A stretch of 64,000 bases of DNA from Rhyzopertha dominica (taxonomy: Eukaryota > Arthropoda > Insecta > Coleoptera > Bostrichidae). Shown piece after piece: positions 23,277-35,700 of the stretch. A program made the translations under genes and the position numbers. The notes below the pieces were generated by a model that did no database searches, was not told the origin of the DNA, and worked only from the letters and a program-made list of their open reading frames with translations. Within the stretch, counting starts at the first letter, position 1. Each line of letters begins with the position of its first letter. The stretch is taken from positions 6,076,001 to 6,140,000 of the forward strand of contig QCXZ01000064.1 in assembly GCA_025024175.1 (NCBI GenBank). Direction: 5' to 3'.

Positions 23277-24311
23277 GAGCTGTTTGCCACTATAATTATT
23301 TGTGTTGAAATAAGTTCTTAAAATTATTATACGGAAACGGAACACGTTCTATTTTCTTGTACTGAATTTCCATACTTCGTGATAAAACTGCGCAGATTGA
23401 TGCACACTAACCTGTTTTACCGTTTATAAACAAAAAGTTCATAGAACCTACTTTTCGAACCTACGCAATAAGCAGGGTTGTGAGATTAGGCAGTTTTTGT
23501 ACTGATATCGGCGAAATAAACTTTTGAATAGGGGCTATCTGTTATTTTGGGCTGACTTCCTACTACCAGCTAATACATCAACATGAAATGCAGTTTTAGG
23601 CCTCTTAAAATATGTATATTGGTGTGAGTACACTCTTGACAACCCCGAGAACGTGATGTGTTGTCATGCTTTTGTAAATGAAACGGAAGGAATGCTTTCA
23701 TGGAATTGTGTACCTCGTTTCCCTATTTTGTTATGGACAAATACAAACAATTTTTCAAATGAAGCATTGCCTCATTTGTAGAAAATTTTTATATGCTGCT
23801 GGATCTTCTATTAGCAGCTCTTCTTTCAGCACATTTAAGAAGCCATGAACATTCATTCTCCTTGCAATATCATTGTTAGTATCAACGCTGATGCATATAA
23901 TAATTTTTTTCAGTCAACAGGCATTTTTTTACAATTAACTACAAATTGTGGTAATCCAGAGTGACCACAAACACAAACAACAGTAAAAGTAATTGTTATG
24001 AGTGGGTTACATCTAACATCTACTTTTCTCTAACAGTAGAATAGACCTTACGTTGCATTTGCTATTGTATAAAGACAGAATTTAATAGATTACGGTTAGA
24101 TTAGCTTTACGTTGAGAAAATCACGATTAGAACTACAAAAGGGCGCACACGCACATATTGAAATCCTTACTGAGAAGAATTTGTAATTACAAATTGAGAA
24201 CAAAGCCCTACGCTTATTTCTTGTATTGAAACGGTGCACGCATCTAATTTTCAGTATAATAATTTTAAGAACTTATTTCAGTACTTAAATAAGTATAGTG
24301 GTAAACGGCTC
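23277..24311 (-). mobile_element. PIF/Harbinger deletion derivative, copy 1
   Basis: The ends are GAGCTGTTTGCCACTATA (left) and TATAGTGGTAAACGGCTC (right). They are flanked by the 3-bp duplication TAA at 23274-23276 and 24312-24314, the TWA target of PIF/Harbinger. The element is 1035 bp. The minus strand near 23700-23860 carries scraps of the transposase N-terminus (LLIEDPAAYKNFLQM). It is about 90% alike to copy 2 at 59419-60459 by eye and sits 190 bp downstream of the MARVEL gene stop. Confidence 0.88.
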
Positions 24312-24498
24312 TAACTTTTCATGTTTGTTCGCTTACTGAAATGAGTCTGTAATGTGAAAAACCAACATGTGGCGCCCCCAAGTAAATCGTTACCTCCGCA
24401 CAATTCTCCGAAATCACCTCAACACATAAACCCACAGCACCTTATAGTTTATGTCCCACTCAAAGGCAATGATAAAACGACTAAACCACGCCCTGCTA

Positions 24499-27400
24499 TC
24501 ATGCAATGGTCTTGGACGTGCACGGTTGCGCATCGTCGAGATAGCTGGGCGGTTCACCTCGCGACGTCGACGCTACCGGTCGATAATTGTGCGTTTGACT
24601 GTTGGCCCTGCACTTGGGCGATCCAGACGGCGATGTCTGGCGCTCCTGCAGGTTCATGCTGGGGTCCTCGGCGACCGGCTGGTAGAATGCCTTTGTGCAC
24701 CGCTGGATCACGGCCAGCACCAAAGATTCTATGCAGCATGTGTATCCTAGACTCTGCAAAATATATGTTATTAGATATTAGATTGAATTTCAGAAGTAAC
24801 ATTAATAACAATAACTTTACTTATGGATTAAGTCCATTAAAAATATGCAGTATACACTATCAAACAAAAGTAAAGCAACCCTTGCAAAATAATCAAATGT
24901 CATTTTCTAAAATCTCCTTGGTAATCAGGGAAATTAAGAACCGTTCAGATTAAAAGGTCATAGTAGGCTACTGTTTCAGGAGAAATGAAATTACTTGCAA
25001 GTGTCAAATAAAATTAGTGGTTAACGACTTATGAGAAGTGCACTTTCTGACAGCAACAAAAGTAAAGCAACTTTTTGATTTTGCACGAAAGAAGGCGGTT
25101 AAGAACAATGTACCTAAAACTCCCCAGACTCGTATTTTCTTTGTTTTTTTTAGGTACAACCTTAAGTTATATGTCAAATTGTAGGTCTTTTTGAACTCTT
25201 TAAAAATAGTATGAGTTTCCAAAATTTTTTTGCAGATTGTGCTAAATATCACAATCTGCAAAAAAATTTTGGAAACTCATACTATTTTTAAAGAGTTCAA
25301 AAAGACCTACAATTTGACATATAACTTCAGGAACTGTATATACCTGTATAATAAATATTGCTTCATAGTTGAATGCCGATTTAAGTCTTCTTCAATTTGT
25401 GTCATTACCATGCATGCACAATTTTTACTCCTTCATAGTGAAAAACGAGAAAAACTAGTCGCCGCCATGTTCTGTTATAGGGCTGTTCACAATTTTTTAA
25501 TAGTTAGTTTAGTAGCTTATTATGGTACAAATTATGCCTACATATCCATCGCTGCACACAAAACCCCAAAATTTTGAGTAACCTTTAAATAAATTAAGTA
25601 CAAAGTTCGTTCTAAAGAGAGAGAGACTAGAAAATGAAACCCTGCGATGAGGCTAGTTTGGTTTTCGATATCGCACACTAGCCTCGTCGCAGGGTTTTGT
25701 TTTCTAGCCTCTCTCTCTTTAGAACGAACTTTGTACTTGATTTATTTAAAAGTTACTCAAAATTTTGAGGTTTTGTGTGCAGCGATGGGTATGTAGGCAT
25801 AATTTGTACCATAATAAGCTACTAAACTAACTATTAAAAAATTGTGAACAGCCCTATAACAGAACATGGTGGCGACTAGTTTTTCTCGTTTTTCACTAAA
25901 AAGGAGTAAAAATTACGCATACAAGGTAATAACATAAATTGAAGAAGACATAAATCGCCATTCAACTATGAAGCAATATTTATTATACAGGGGAAAGGCT
26001 AAAAAATATTTACAAAAATTAACTTTATTTGCAAAATATCACAATCTGCAGAAAAAAGTTTTGGAAACTCATACTATTTTTAAAGAGTTCAAAAAGGCCT
26101 ACAATTTGACATATAACTTAAAGTTCTAGCCAAAAAAAAAACAAAGAAAATACGAGCCCGGGGAGTTTTAGGTGGTGGACCCTGTATATTAATTTATGGT
26201 TATTCCAAATTTATTGCATTTAGAGCGTTATCCTAAAATCTATAAGGTGGGAATGATAAAGGGACACATAATATGTGAATAAACAATAAAAGTGTATACA
26301 GAGATTTTCATATTTTCAATGTTTATTGAGTTACGGAAGAAATACGTTATGTATGTCTATTGTCTTACCCCAGTGACTAACAGTTGGTGGTGTGTCCATT
26401 TGGGGACCCAAGCGAAGGCCTCGGATAAGAATACCATGTGAAATATTAGAGACGAAGCTATCAGGAACAATACGCTAAGGCCCACATAGAAGTACGCATT
26501 CTGGAAAGGTCCCGATTAGTTAAGGTTGCGTTTTAACACTTAGAATACTCACCACTTTACCCCAGTTAAACGGAAATATATAAATTACGTGTGATATATC
26601 CAGAAATAGTAGGAGACAAGTAACAAATATACTGAGCACAGACACGAACATCATGAAGCGAATCCTTCCCGCTAAGGGCAGCATAAATAGCCCAACTTTA
26701 ACTGTTCCGGATGTGCACAGACATGTTAGGCAGGCCACCGTAGATATCTGTCAAAAATTAAAATAAAGAGGTGCAAATGTCAAAATTAACACCACAAAGA
26801 TACACAAATTTGTTTAAACTGTAACACTGTACACGGTGGGCCAAATTGGACACTATTAAAATCTAATGGAGACAGGCGAAAATTAATGGTGATGTCTCAG
26901 AATTTGTCGGAATGTTTATATCTCTTTTATGCGCTAAACTTTTTGGTAACATATATTTGTGTCAGCGTCAAAAATTCGATACTTTTGCAATCGTTATATT
27001 AAGAGAATAAAGTTTAGAATGAAATAGATTAGAATAGTTTTAAAGCTTGTCCATCAAAATTTCATAAAAAACTAGCAGAAACTTGACCATAACTGGTCAG
27101 AATCAGACCCATACAGTTTAAAAATCTCTTTACTGTGCTTTCTTTGTAATTTTTCATCAAACTCTGACATACCTACTTGTAACTAACTGAGGAACAGTTT
27201 TCTAAATTAATGCTTTATGCCCTCAAATTTACAGATAACTCTACTAACAATAACGATCTTTGTCATCATACTACAAACACGGATCTTTGTACATCGTCTT
27301 ATGGAAAAGTTGACTAAATACATGCTTTATTATTTTTTAATTTATAATGATTTAGATCCTATTGTCATATTAAAAATATTGCAATGCTATTTATATTGTT

Positions 27401-28577
27401 GAAAAGCTCGATAGAGGAAAAAAGCATTACTTTTATATCTTTTTCTGTCATCATTATTCCAATATGTTCTAAGTAGTTACAACACAGACTGAACTTATTT
27501 TAGTTTGAGTTTCTTAAGATCACTTACAACAGACAAACAAATAAATGTGTGGAATTATGGAAGCTTCTTAATTGTTATATTACGATATGTGTTCTTATTA
27601 TACAGTAATTTTACACTTATGATGATGAACTGAATGGTTGGTATTTGTAGTTTTAAAACTTGAAATTAAAATAAAAACTAATGTTTAACCAGTAAGGAAA
27701 ATGTGTCACATTGTACTTAGCTAATTCAAAAATCATGCACCTGACATGGCACGCCACCTATCAGCAATCCATAAGAACTTAATTTCAATGGCAAAAACAG
27801 GTTTGCTATCGTTAAGTGAAGTTATCCGCATTCAAATCTTTTGTACCCACCCTAGCATACGATAAAGCCCCAGGAAAAAACACCCCTTCTAATTTAAATC
27901 GGCCAACTCACCACTAGCAATATCCGTACGAACCCCGTGGGCGTTTTCAGGTGTGTGTGATCGCAATAGACGATCACGCCGGAGTACAGCGAGAGGTCAG
28001 GCGAGGTGGCCCTTTGGCGGTAGTGCGAATGCGAGTCCCAAGAGTTGACGGTGCCCAGAGGAGTCTCGCACTCGCACCCGCCGGCGCAGTCGCCTCCAAG
28101 GGCCCCCGTCCTGCTGCCGGCTATCTCAAAATCCTGCAACACACGACTAGAACCAGCCCCTTCCTGAGTTGGGGCGACGGTGCGGTTAGCGGGGCGTGCA
28201 AACCGAAGAAAACAAAGAAAATAAGATAAAGAACCTTTATTGACGGTAAATAATACAAAACGATAAGTAACACAAATCGAACAAACAATAACAGCAAATA
28301 CTACACTACAGTTAACACTATTTAACTAAAAATAATTAACGAACAGAAAGTAGAGATCTTTATTCGTACTACCAACTCTACATAATCGGAAGTAACTAAA
28401 AGTAAATTCAGCGACACCAAAAAATCTACAACTCCAGGCAAACGACTTTACCTGAATATCTTCAGGTTTGCAGCTTGTGGGCTCCAGGTCTCTGATTTCC
28501 TCTAGCAAGAACTCGATTTCGTCTGTTTCGTACAAGTCTGATACAGAATTGATGTATCGTCCTGGCTCCGAATGCAT
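24499..28577 (-). CDS. Four-TM MARVEL-like protein with PPxY tail, five exons
   Basis: CDS exons on the minus strand: 28452-28577, 27912-28133, 26553-26747, 26369-26500, 24499-24753. All have GT/AG junctions and phase 0, giving 309 aa. The cytosolic N-terminus is acidic (residues 1-40, IEFLLEEIRDLEP). A Cys-rich, Ser-rich stretch follows (GGDCAGGCECETP, about 55-68). The TM segments are about 109-130, 147-168, 182-206 and 219-243, spaced as in MARVEL/CMTM membrane proteins that work in vesicle trafficking and membrane apposition. The tail (244-309) is polar and holds PPSY at 293-296, a WW-domain ligand of the kind bound by Nedd4-type ubiquitin ligases. The start is the only ATG that opens the first exon in frame. 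It is divergent from Vac14. Orthology to a named gene is not settled; MARVEL membership is inferred from topology. Confidence 0.85.
25112..26184. mobile_element. Palindromic TA-flanked element, copy 1
   Basis: The right end is CCACC/GGTGG-GGACCCTG followed by TA. The left end is truncated at about CCTAAAACTCCCC. The core 25343-25991 is one near-perfect inverted repeat of about 320-bp arms (CCTGTATAATAAATATTGC mirrored as GCAATATTTATTATACAGG) folding about base 25667. It lies in MARVEL intron 4 and has no coding capacity. It is homologous to 55452-56559. The TA target and the CAGGGTCC-type end suggest a Tc1/mariner-mobilised foldback MITE. Confidence 0.85.
25164..25327. repeat. Perfect 78-bp hairpin inside copy 1
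   Basis: 25164-25241 and 25250-25327 are exact reverse complements of 78 bases with an 8-base loop (CTAAATAT). The arm is the subterminal part of the element itself, so copy 1 carries an extra inverted end piece that copy 2 lacks. The perfect match implies recent formation or gene conversion. Confidence 0.9.
26748..27911. other. MARVEL gene intron 2, no other feature
   Basis: AT-rich intron. GGGCCAAATTGGACACTA at 26838-26855 matches 13475-13491, so a small dispersed-repeat scrap is present. Nothing coding is seen. Confidence 0.5.
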
Positions 28578-29703
28578 GACACTCCGTTCCTACAGTGGGG
28601 CCATCTGCCCATTCCAGCCAATTTCTCGGCCCCCAGAAACCATGGCCCACAACGACCTAAAATTACACCAAAAACCTCGACAGTGTTTTGTTTACATCAC
28701 CCCCGCACACTGGTAACGCCAAATTACCTTTTTTATCGACTGTACCGCTCCTTTCGTAGTTTTTTCACAGGAACTTGTGAACTACGAAGCACGAGACTCA
28801 ACGCTCCACTTATTTTTGTTTGTGTAACGCCAAAATGCGTTCGCCATATTCACCCACCGTTAATAAAATGACGGCTTCAAGTGGTGTTTCCGGGCCAAAT
28901 GAACTAAACTACCCTCCCTGGGAGGAAAATAAACTCAAGAGCACTTATGAAAAGCGGTCGAGTATTCTCAAAATTTAGGTCTTAAACCTTTGGCCCTTGT
29001 TATTCAAGAGTGGAGGGGTTGTGAACCGCAGATGGATTAATGATGGACATTAATTATTAAATTAGATTGCGGTAATGCGATAGTAGTTCATAACGGCATC
29101 GTATGCGAGCGGAAAAAACTATGTATTAAAGTACCAATTTAGACACCGCTTCTAGTTTTGCATTAAGATTATAGCTATTTTAGATATTTTAAGCGTCAGA
29201 AGTATCGCTTTTTATTATTATTTCTGTTATCAAAGTAATTATTCATGCACATCATAAAAAGTAACCCATACAAAGAACTGATTACAAGTAAATAAAAAAG
29301 AACGAATATTTGTATATTTATATTATACTCATATAAACAATTTGTATATTTATTGAATTAGCAATTTTACAATACATTATCTATCTTGTTTAAAACAATG
29401 TTTATATACCGCGCTTTTGAAATAGAACACTGTATTCTAGTAGTTCAAGCACCTCGTAGTTCAAAACACCCGGCGTCATGTCATCTAACATGTACGTTGA
29501 CAGTTGTATAAACAAATGTCATAAGTAAACCAATACGGGAAGAAAATTTATGTAAAAAACAGTATTTAACAAAAATGTTATTAAAACATTCGAATTAACA
29601 ACGTGTGAGCTCTATTTATTGTGTAGGATTAAAGCTTGAATTTAATAATATTTGACGTGGATTCACAGTTTTGAGGTTAGGTTTTCTTGGTTCCCTGTAT
29701 TAA
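28578..29703. promoter_or_regulatory. Divergent spacer between the MARVEL gene and Vac14
   Basis: 1.13 kb separates the two start codons. The 28578-28730 side is GC-rich compared with the rest and probably holds the MARVEL 5' UTR and promoter. The Vac14 side (29560-29700) is AT-rich with no TATA box at a useful distance. The remainder (28870-29560) shows no feature. Confidence 0.45.
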
Positions 29704-32700
29704 ATGTCTGAAAAGGACTATGCACCCCTCAGTGTTGCTTGTGTACGAGCATTGCAGGATAAATTATACGATAAAAGAAAGACAGCCGCCCTAGAAATCG
29801 AAAAGTAAGTCACCTGTGTTTTGTATTCGTAAAGCCAATGATTTTCGTAGGATGGTCAAAGAATTCGCTGCTGTCAACAACACAGCCCAAATCAAGCGTT
29901 TGTTGAGGATATTAGGGCAGGATTTCGCAATGTCACCGAATCCGCATACACGTAAAGGTGGTTTAATTGGTTTGGCCGCTATCGCCATCGCTTTAGGAAA
30001 GGTGCGCTTTTATAAAACATATGAAAAACACTACAGAACTACTTTTAGGACACTAGTATGTTTACGGAAGAGCTCATAACGCCAATACTTGCATGCTTTA
30101 GTGATTCGGACTTGAGAGTGAGGTATTATGCGTGCGAATCGCTTTATAACGTTGTCAAGGTTGCGAGAGGTTCGGTATTGCCACATTTCTCTGCAATCTT
30201 CAATGCACTGAGTAAAATCGCCACAGACTCTGAACAGACAGTCAAAAATGGCTCGGAATTGCTTGATCGCTTGATGAAGGTTAGCAAAGCGTGTAATCTG
30301 AAGTTCGCATTGTTTTCTTTCGTTATTTTCCAGGATATCGTAACAGAAAGTGCGTCCTTTGATTTAGATGCTTTTATGCCACTATTGAGGGAACGTCTTT
30401 ACACGAAAAGCCCTTTTGCCCGTCAATTTGTCATATCTTGGATATCTGTACTTGACATGGTTCCAAACATTGACTTGGTAATGTACCTTCCGGAATTATT
30501 GGATGGCTTGTTTGTTATTCTGGACGATCACGTGTTGGAGGTTAAAAAAATGTGTGAGACTTTGTTGGGAGAGTTTTTGAGAAGCATTAAAAGCGACCCT
30601 TCTCGTGTTGATTTTGCTGCCATGATCAACATACTGATAAGGCACGCGACGGAGAAACGTGATGATCTAGTTCAGGTTAGTAGATAAAAATCGATTATAA
30701 TTGTTTGACTAGGATAGTTAATTAACTGCAGTTTTATGAAAGTTCACAGCAATTACATGGATTAAGGAATTTGTGCAACAGTCTGGTCCAGCAATGTTGC
30801 CGTATATGTCCGGCATTTTTACTGCAGTGTTGCCTTGCCTGGCTTATGATACAGATGCCAGAAGAAGTATCCTTAATTTACAAGGTGGCAGTAAGTGCTT
30901 ATCACATTTGTTTAACCATGAAAGCACCATTAAACATGCCGTTGATTATTTATTATCATTCATTTATCAGCGGTTTTTATAGCTGTTATACGTTCGTTTT
31001 CAATTCTTATGTTTTACAGCTACAGACCACAGTGAGTAGTAATTTCTTACGCAGGCATTTTTTCTTTTGTTTCGTTTCCTTAACTGCTTCACCTTGTTTC
31101 CTTAATACAGTGATAGACATCAAAGAGACAGCTACCGCAGTCAATTTCACTTTGATGAAGCTGATTTCGCTGCAGACTGAAGAGGACGTTCGTCCTTCTG
31201 GTGAGGTCGATCCGAAAAGTTACAACTTGGATTTACCGTCTGTGGTCGACGTTCTGACCCAGTATATGATGCATAATTCTGTTCAAACCAAAGTAGCTGT
31301 GCTCCGCTGGATATATGACTTGTTTAAAAAAATGCCAACCAAGGTAAGCATGATAGTCTGGCTGATGTGGCAGTATTTTGACTTTTCATTAACATTTTTA
31401 TTAAATACTCTACTCGGCTATAAAACAGTTTCTGCTTATAAAAAATTTAAATAGTCAATTTCTCCTAGCTAGTTTAGTGATTAATTAAATAATTTAATTG
31501 TTGGAAAGAATAAAGCCCACAAGCAGTATAAAATGCCTTGCAGATGTGTTGATTATTGTTATGTTCTTAATGGTGTATACATGTGCCTCATACACAAATC
31601 AATAACATAAAGAAAGCTATGGTATTCTTTGTAGATATTTGTAATAGATGTAACGTCAGTAATTTTGTGGCATCTGTGTACAATTGTTAATGTTTTGAAT
31701 CTAGCGCTGAATTATAACTAACCTTTAAGTAGTTATATAAACTGGTAATTTGCAATAACCATTTTTGCATGCTTTGACGGGGTAAAATATGTTTTTTAAT
31801 AGACGTGCTTTTGTTTTTTGAAAATCTACAACTGATCTAAGTATCACATTCGGATTACTAAAAAAGATGAAAAAATTATAACATAACTCCATTTTTGAGA
31901 GATGCCAACATAATGATTCACATCATGGATACGATAGGTATACTTAATTCTACTACTCCGTTTTAATTTTAATTTTAGAAAATGCATTCACCTTCCAAAA
32001 TTTAAATAAATGTATTAGTTAATGTGGTGGTAAAATATAAAAATCAATTATTGCACTTAAAATTTATTTTTTGCGAAATAATTCACACGTAATTTTTTAA
32101 TATTGATTTTTGGTCGTAATAAGTAAGATATTTTGAAAATGGTTAGAAAACACATTAGACTAATGAGTCTACATGTTTGTTAAACCATGCATGGGACACC
32201 CTAATGCCGATTGATCCTTTCATATTATCATTATCTAACTATAGCAAAATAGCGTACAGTCAGGCCTTCGTACTGATTTTACTCGAACATGGTGTATTCT
32301 ACCAAAATCTGACAAGAGCACCCCCACCCCCTCCATTTTAACATGTTTATAGGTAAAATTTTGAAATCATTCATAGACCATCTTATTTAGTACATAAAGT
32401 TTGGTAAATATATGTAATTTCATTTAATTATACCCAAAAGTTTCAGAGAAATTAAATAAAAACGGTGTTTGGGGTTGCATCTTTAAGGCACCGTAACTCT
32501 TTTAGGAAGCAAATTTGGATATAGAGATTTTTATTTTAATTGACCTAGAATTGTCTCTAGAATCTGTGGTTTCAGTTTGCCCATCGAGTCATAAGACATC
32601 CTGTAGATTGGGTTTTCCTGATTTATAGCCATTTTAGGAAAATTCTAAGGTAATTGGTTTTATTTTTCAGATGGCTGATCATATCGATGTGTTGTTCCCA

Positions 32701-35700
32701 GCATTGTTGAGAGCATTGTCAGATCCTGCTGATGAGGTGGTACAACAGTGTTTAGTAGTAATTGCAGAAGTTATAGCATCACCGGAAATCAGCAAATCTA
32801 AAGAAAAAGGTTAGTATTGACGCCTAACTCTTCAATAGTTTTGTGATTTGTATAAATAAATATGAGGCACCAACTTCTGTGTGTTCAACGGATTCTATTT
32901 ATTAGTAGAGGCGATTTTTGTTGTCATCATTTGTTTTGCAGTTGCGGGCGACACAGCTACAACCAGCCCATACTACAACAAATTTCTCGTAACGTTACTT
33001 CAGTCTTTTGGCACAGACAAAGAATTCTTAGAGGAACGTGGCTCATTCATAATTCGGTATAAACCACGACATTAACTCGCATACTAACCTGCATACGTTC
33101 CATTACAGACAACTATGCGTTTTGCTGAACGCTGAAGAGATATACAGAACCTTGGCGGAAATATTACTGAAGGAAAACAATCTAAAATTCGCAAGTTTAA
33201 TGGTCGAACAACTCAACATGATCTTGTTGACTTCTTCCGAGTTATATGAATTGCGAACACACCTGAAGGATTTTAACACTGAAGTAGGACATTTATTAAT
33301 CTTCGTGGTCATTTTCTACAGGGATAAATTGTTTTTCAGAGCAGTCTGTCATTGTTCTGTTGCTTGTACAAGACATGGTCACACGATCCTGTCGCCACAG
33401 TTGCGCTGTGTCTTCTGACACAGAGCTATGCCCATGTCTGTGACTTGATACAACTTTTGTATCCTTTCGACGTATATAATAATGTAAAAGTGATGTTTCC
33501 TTAGCTTAAACACAGCGGAAATTTAGAGGTAACCGTGGAATTCTTGACGGAAATCGATAAATTGGTTCAGTTAATTGAATCTCCCATATTTGCGTGTAAG
33601 TATTATATTTTTAGAAATGACTGAAGTACATTTTGATTAATACTGCATTTAACTTTTTTATCACATGTGATGGTGTTAGAAGAAATTTTAGATATACAAA
33701 ATTTTAAATTCTAAGTGATTCTTGCAGTTTCAGTTATCCCAGTCTAAATTTTTTCTGTGAATGCTAATTTTTATATTGCTGGTTTGAAAGTTGCTTTCCA
33801 TTTTTAGTCAAAATTGCTTGAGATTTTTATATTCCTTTTATTAATTTGACAACGTAATAATGTTTTCTTTTGTAATTTGGTACTAACGATGGCTTATTAG
33901 CCTTAAGTGCTTCACCTATTAATAAAAAATTAACAAGAATTTTTAAGTTATGGAACTTTGAATGTAGACAAAACATTGGCGCCTTTTGTAAAGTACATCA
34001 TAACTGTGAATAAAAATCTGGATTTCTCATCCTAAAAAAAACCTCTATATACCAAATTTAATGTAAATCTTATTATTAAAATACATTAATTTAAGAGTTT
34101 AAAAAAATTATAACTTGACACCGTGTATTTCAGAAATGTCAACTTTTTCAAAATTGGGCTAAATCCTCAAGACTTTGCCCTAGTTTTTTGTAGATCTTTT
34201 AGAGACACCCTGTTTAGGGGGGCCTTAAACTAAATATAAGGAAACAATAAACATCTTGAAAGTTCCCTGGCTGTTATAGATACTATTCCGGAACAAGTAA
34301 ATTTAATAAATTCCCATGCATGGGAAAGATTTGTAAAATATGTAATAAAAATAGAAAAATCATTAAAATTCAGCCACCTGAAATATTATTATTAACATCA
34401 TCGATTTCGAATCAGATACAGAATACATATATAAATAATTGTATATAAATTATAACTTGATAATTGGGTATTCCGGCAGGTTTGGGCTTCAATTAGATAG
34501 CGAAGCTAGAGGTGCTATTTGTTTATATTTCGAGTCTAGTGTGACCCTTCATCAGAAACAACTACAAAGTAATAAACCAGTATTATACAAAAACATAATA
34601 ACTACATTATTGTAAAACTTACAGCACAAAGCCAAACTAAGATAAAGCAAATCCTGATACGCAATGTTCTTCTATAGCAAATAAGTGGCAATTAACCAAT
34701 AACAACTTCATAAACAAGACCAGAAAGAAATACAAACCAAAAATCCGAAAAAAACGTTAGAGAATTCTGTTATATTGCATAATATTTTATATTTAACAAA
34801 AATATTGACAACTACTACAAAACGCACAAGCAAGACGCACCATCCACAAAACTGTATACAGAATCAATTACCAAAAAGAAAATAAATTTAATATAGTAGT
34901 AACAACACGAAACCCTGCAGTATGAAAGAGAGAAAAAAATAGATAGAAGATTAAAAGAAAAGCAAGCAGATCTAAAGATTATGAATCAATCATCAGAATG
35001 TAAATGTGGTTTTTTGTATGAGTCCAATTGAAACAAATATTTATATATATTTATATTAAATTAATTTGTTTTTTTTGGTAATTGATTCTGTATACAGTTT
35101 TGTGGATGGTGTGTCGTGCATGTGCGTTTTGTAGTAGTTGTTAATATTTTTGTCAAATATAAAATATTATGTCATATAACAAAATTTTCTAACGTTTTTT
35201 CGGATTTTTGGTTTGTATTTCTTTCTGGTGTTGTTTATGAAGTTGTTATTGGTTAATTGCCACTTATTTGCTATAGAAGAACATTGCGTATCAGGATTTG
35301 CTGTATCTTAGTTTGGCTTTGTGCTGTAAGTTTTACAATAATGTAGTTATTATGTTTTTGTATAATACTGGTTTATTACTTTGTAGTTGTTTCTGATGAA
35401 GGGTCACACTAGACTCGAAATATAAACAAATAGTACCTCTAGTTTCGCTATCTAATTGAAGCCGAAACCTGCCGGAATATCCAATTATCAAGTTATAATT
35501 TATATAGAATTTCGCCGGCGAGTATCTCCATTAATTTTATTAAATAATTGTATACATATTTTTTCCTAATTTGTACTTGAAACTTTTGTATATCTCAATA
35601 AATAGGTTATAAAATTAAAAAATACATTTTGGATTTGTTGAGTACAACCTGGAATTTTGCCTATAGTCGTATTGGAACATGCGTCACTTTACAATAAGAA

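Noticed and set aside
24354..24953. 199-codon plus-strand ORF
   Set aside because: It is the antisense of the last MARVEL exon (24499-24753), which has a proper acceptor, phase and TM/tail character on the minus strand.
25596..25740. CRISPR-like or tandem repeat structure
   Set aside because: The repeats are inverted and belong to the foldback element; no direct-repeat/spacer array exists in this eukaryotic DNA.
33451..33460. Alternative Vac14 exon 10 donor at TT/GTATCC
   Set aside because: It leaves phase 2 and breaks the frame into exon 11; the donor at GAC/GTATAT (33471) keeps the frame and gives [15 protein letters not shown].
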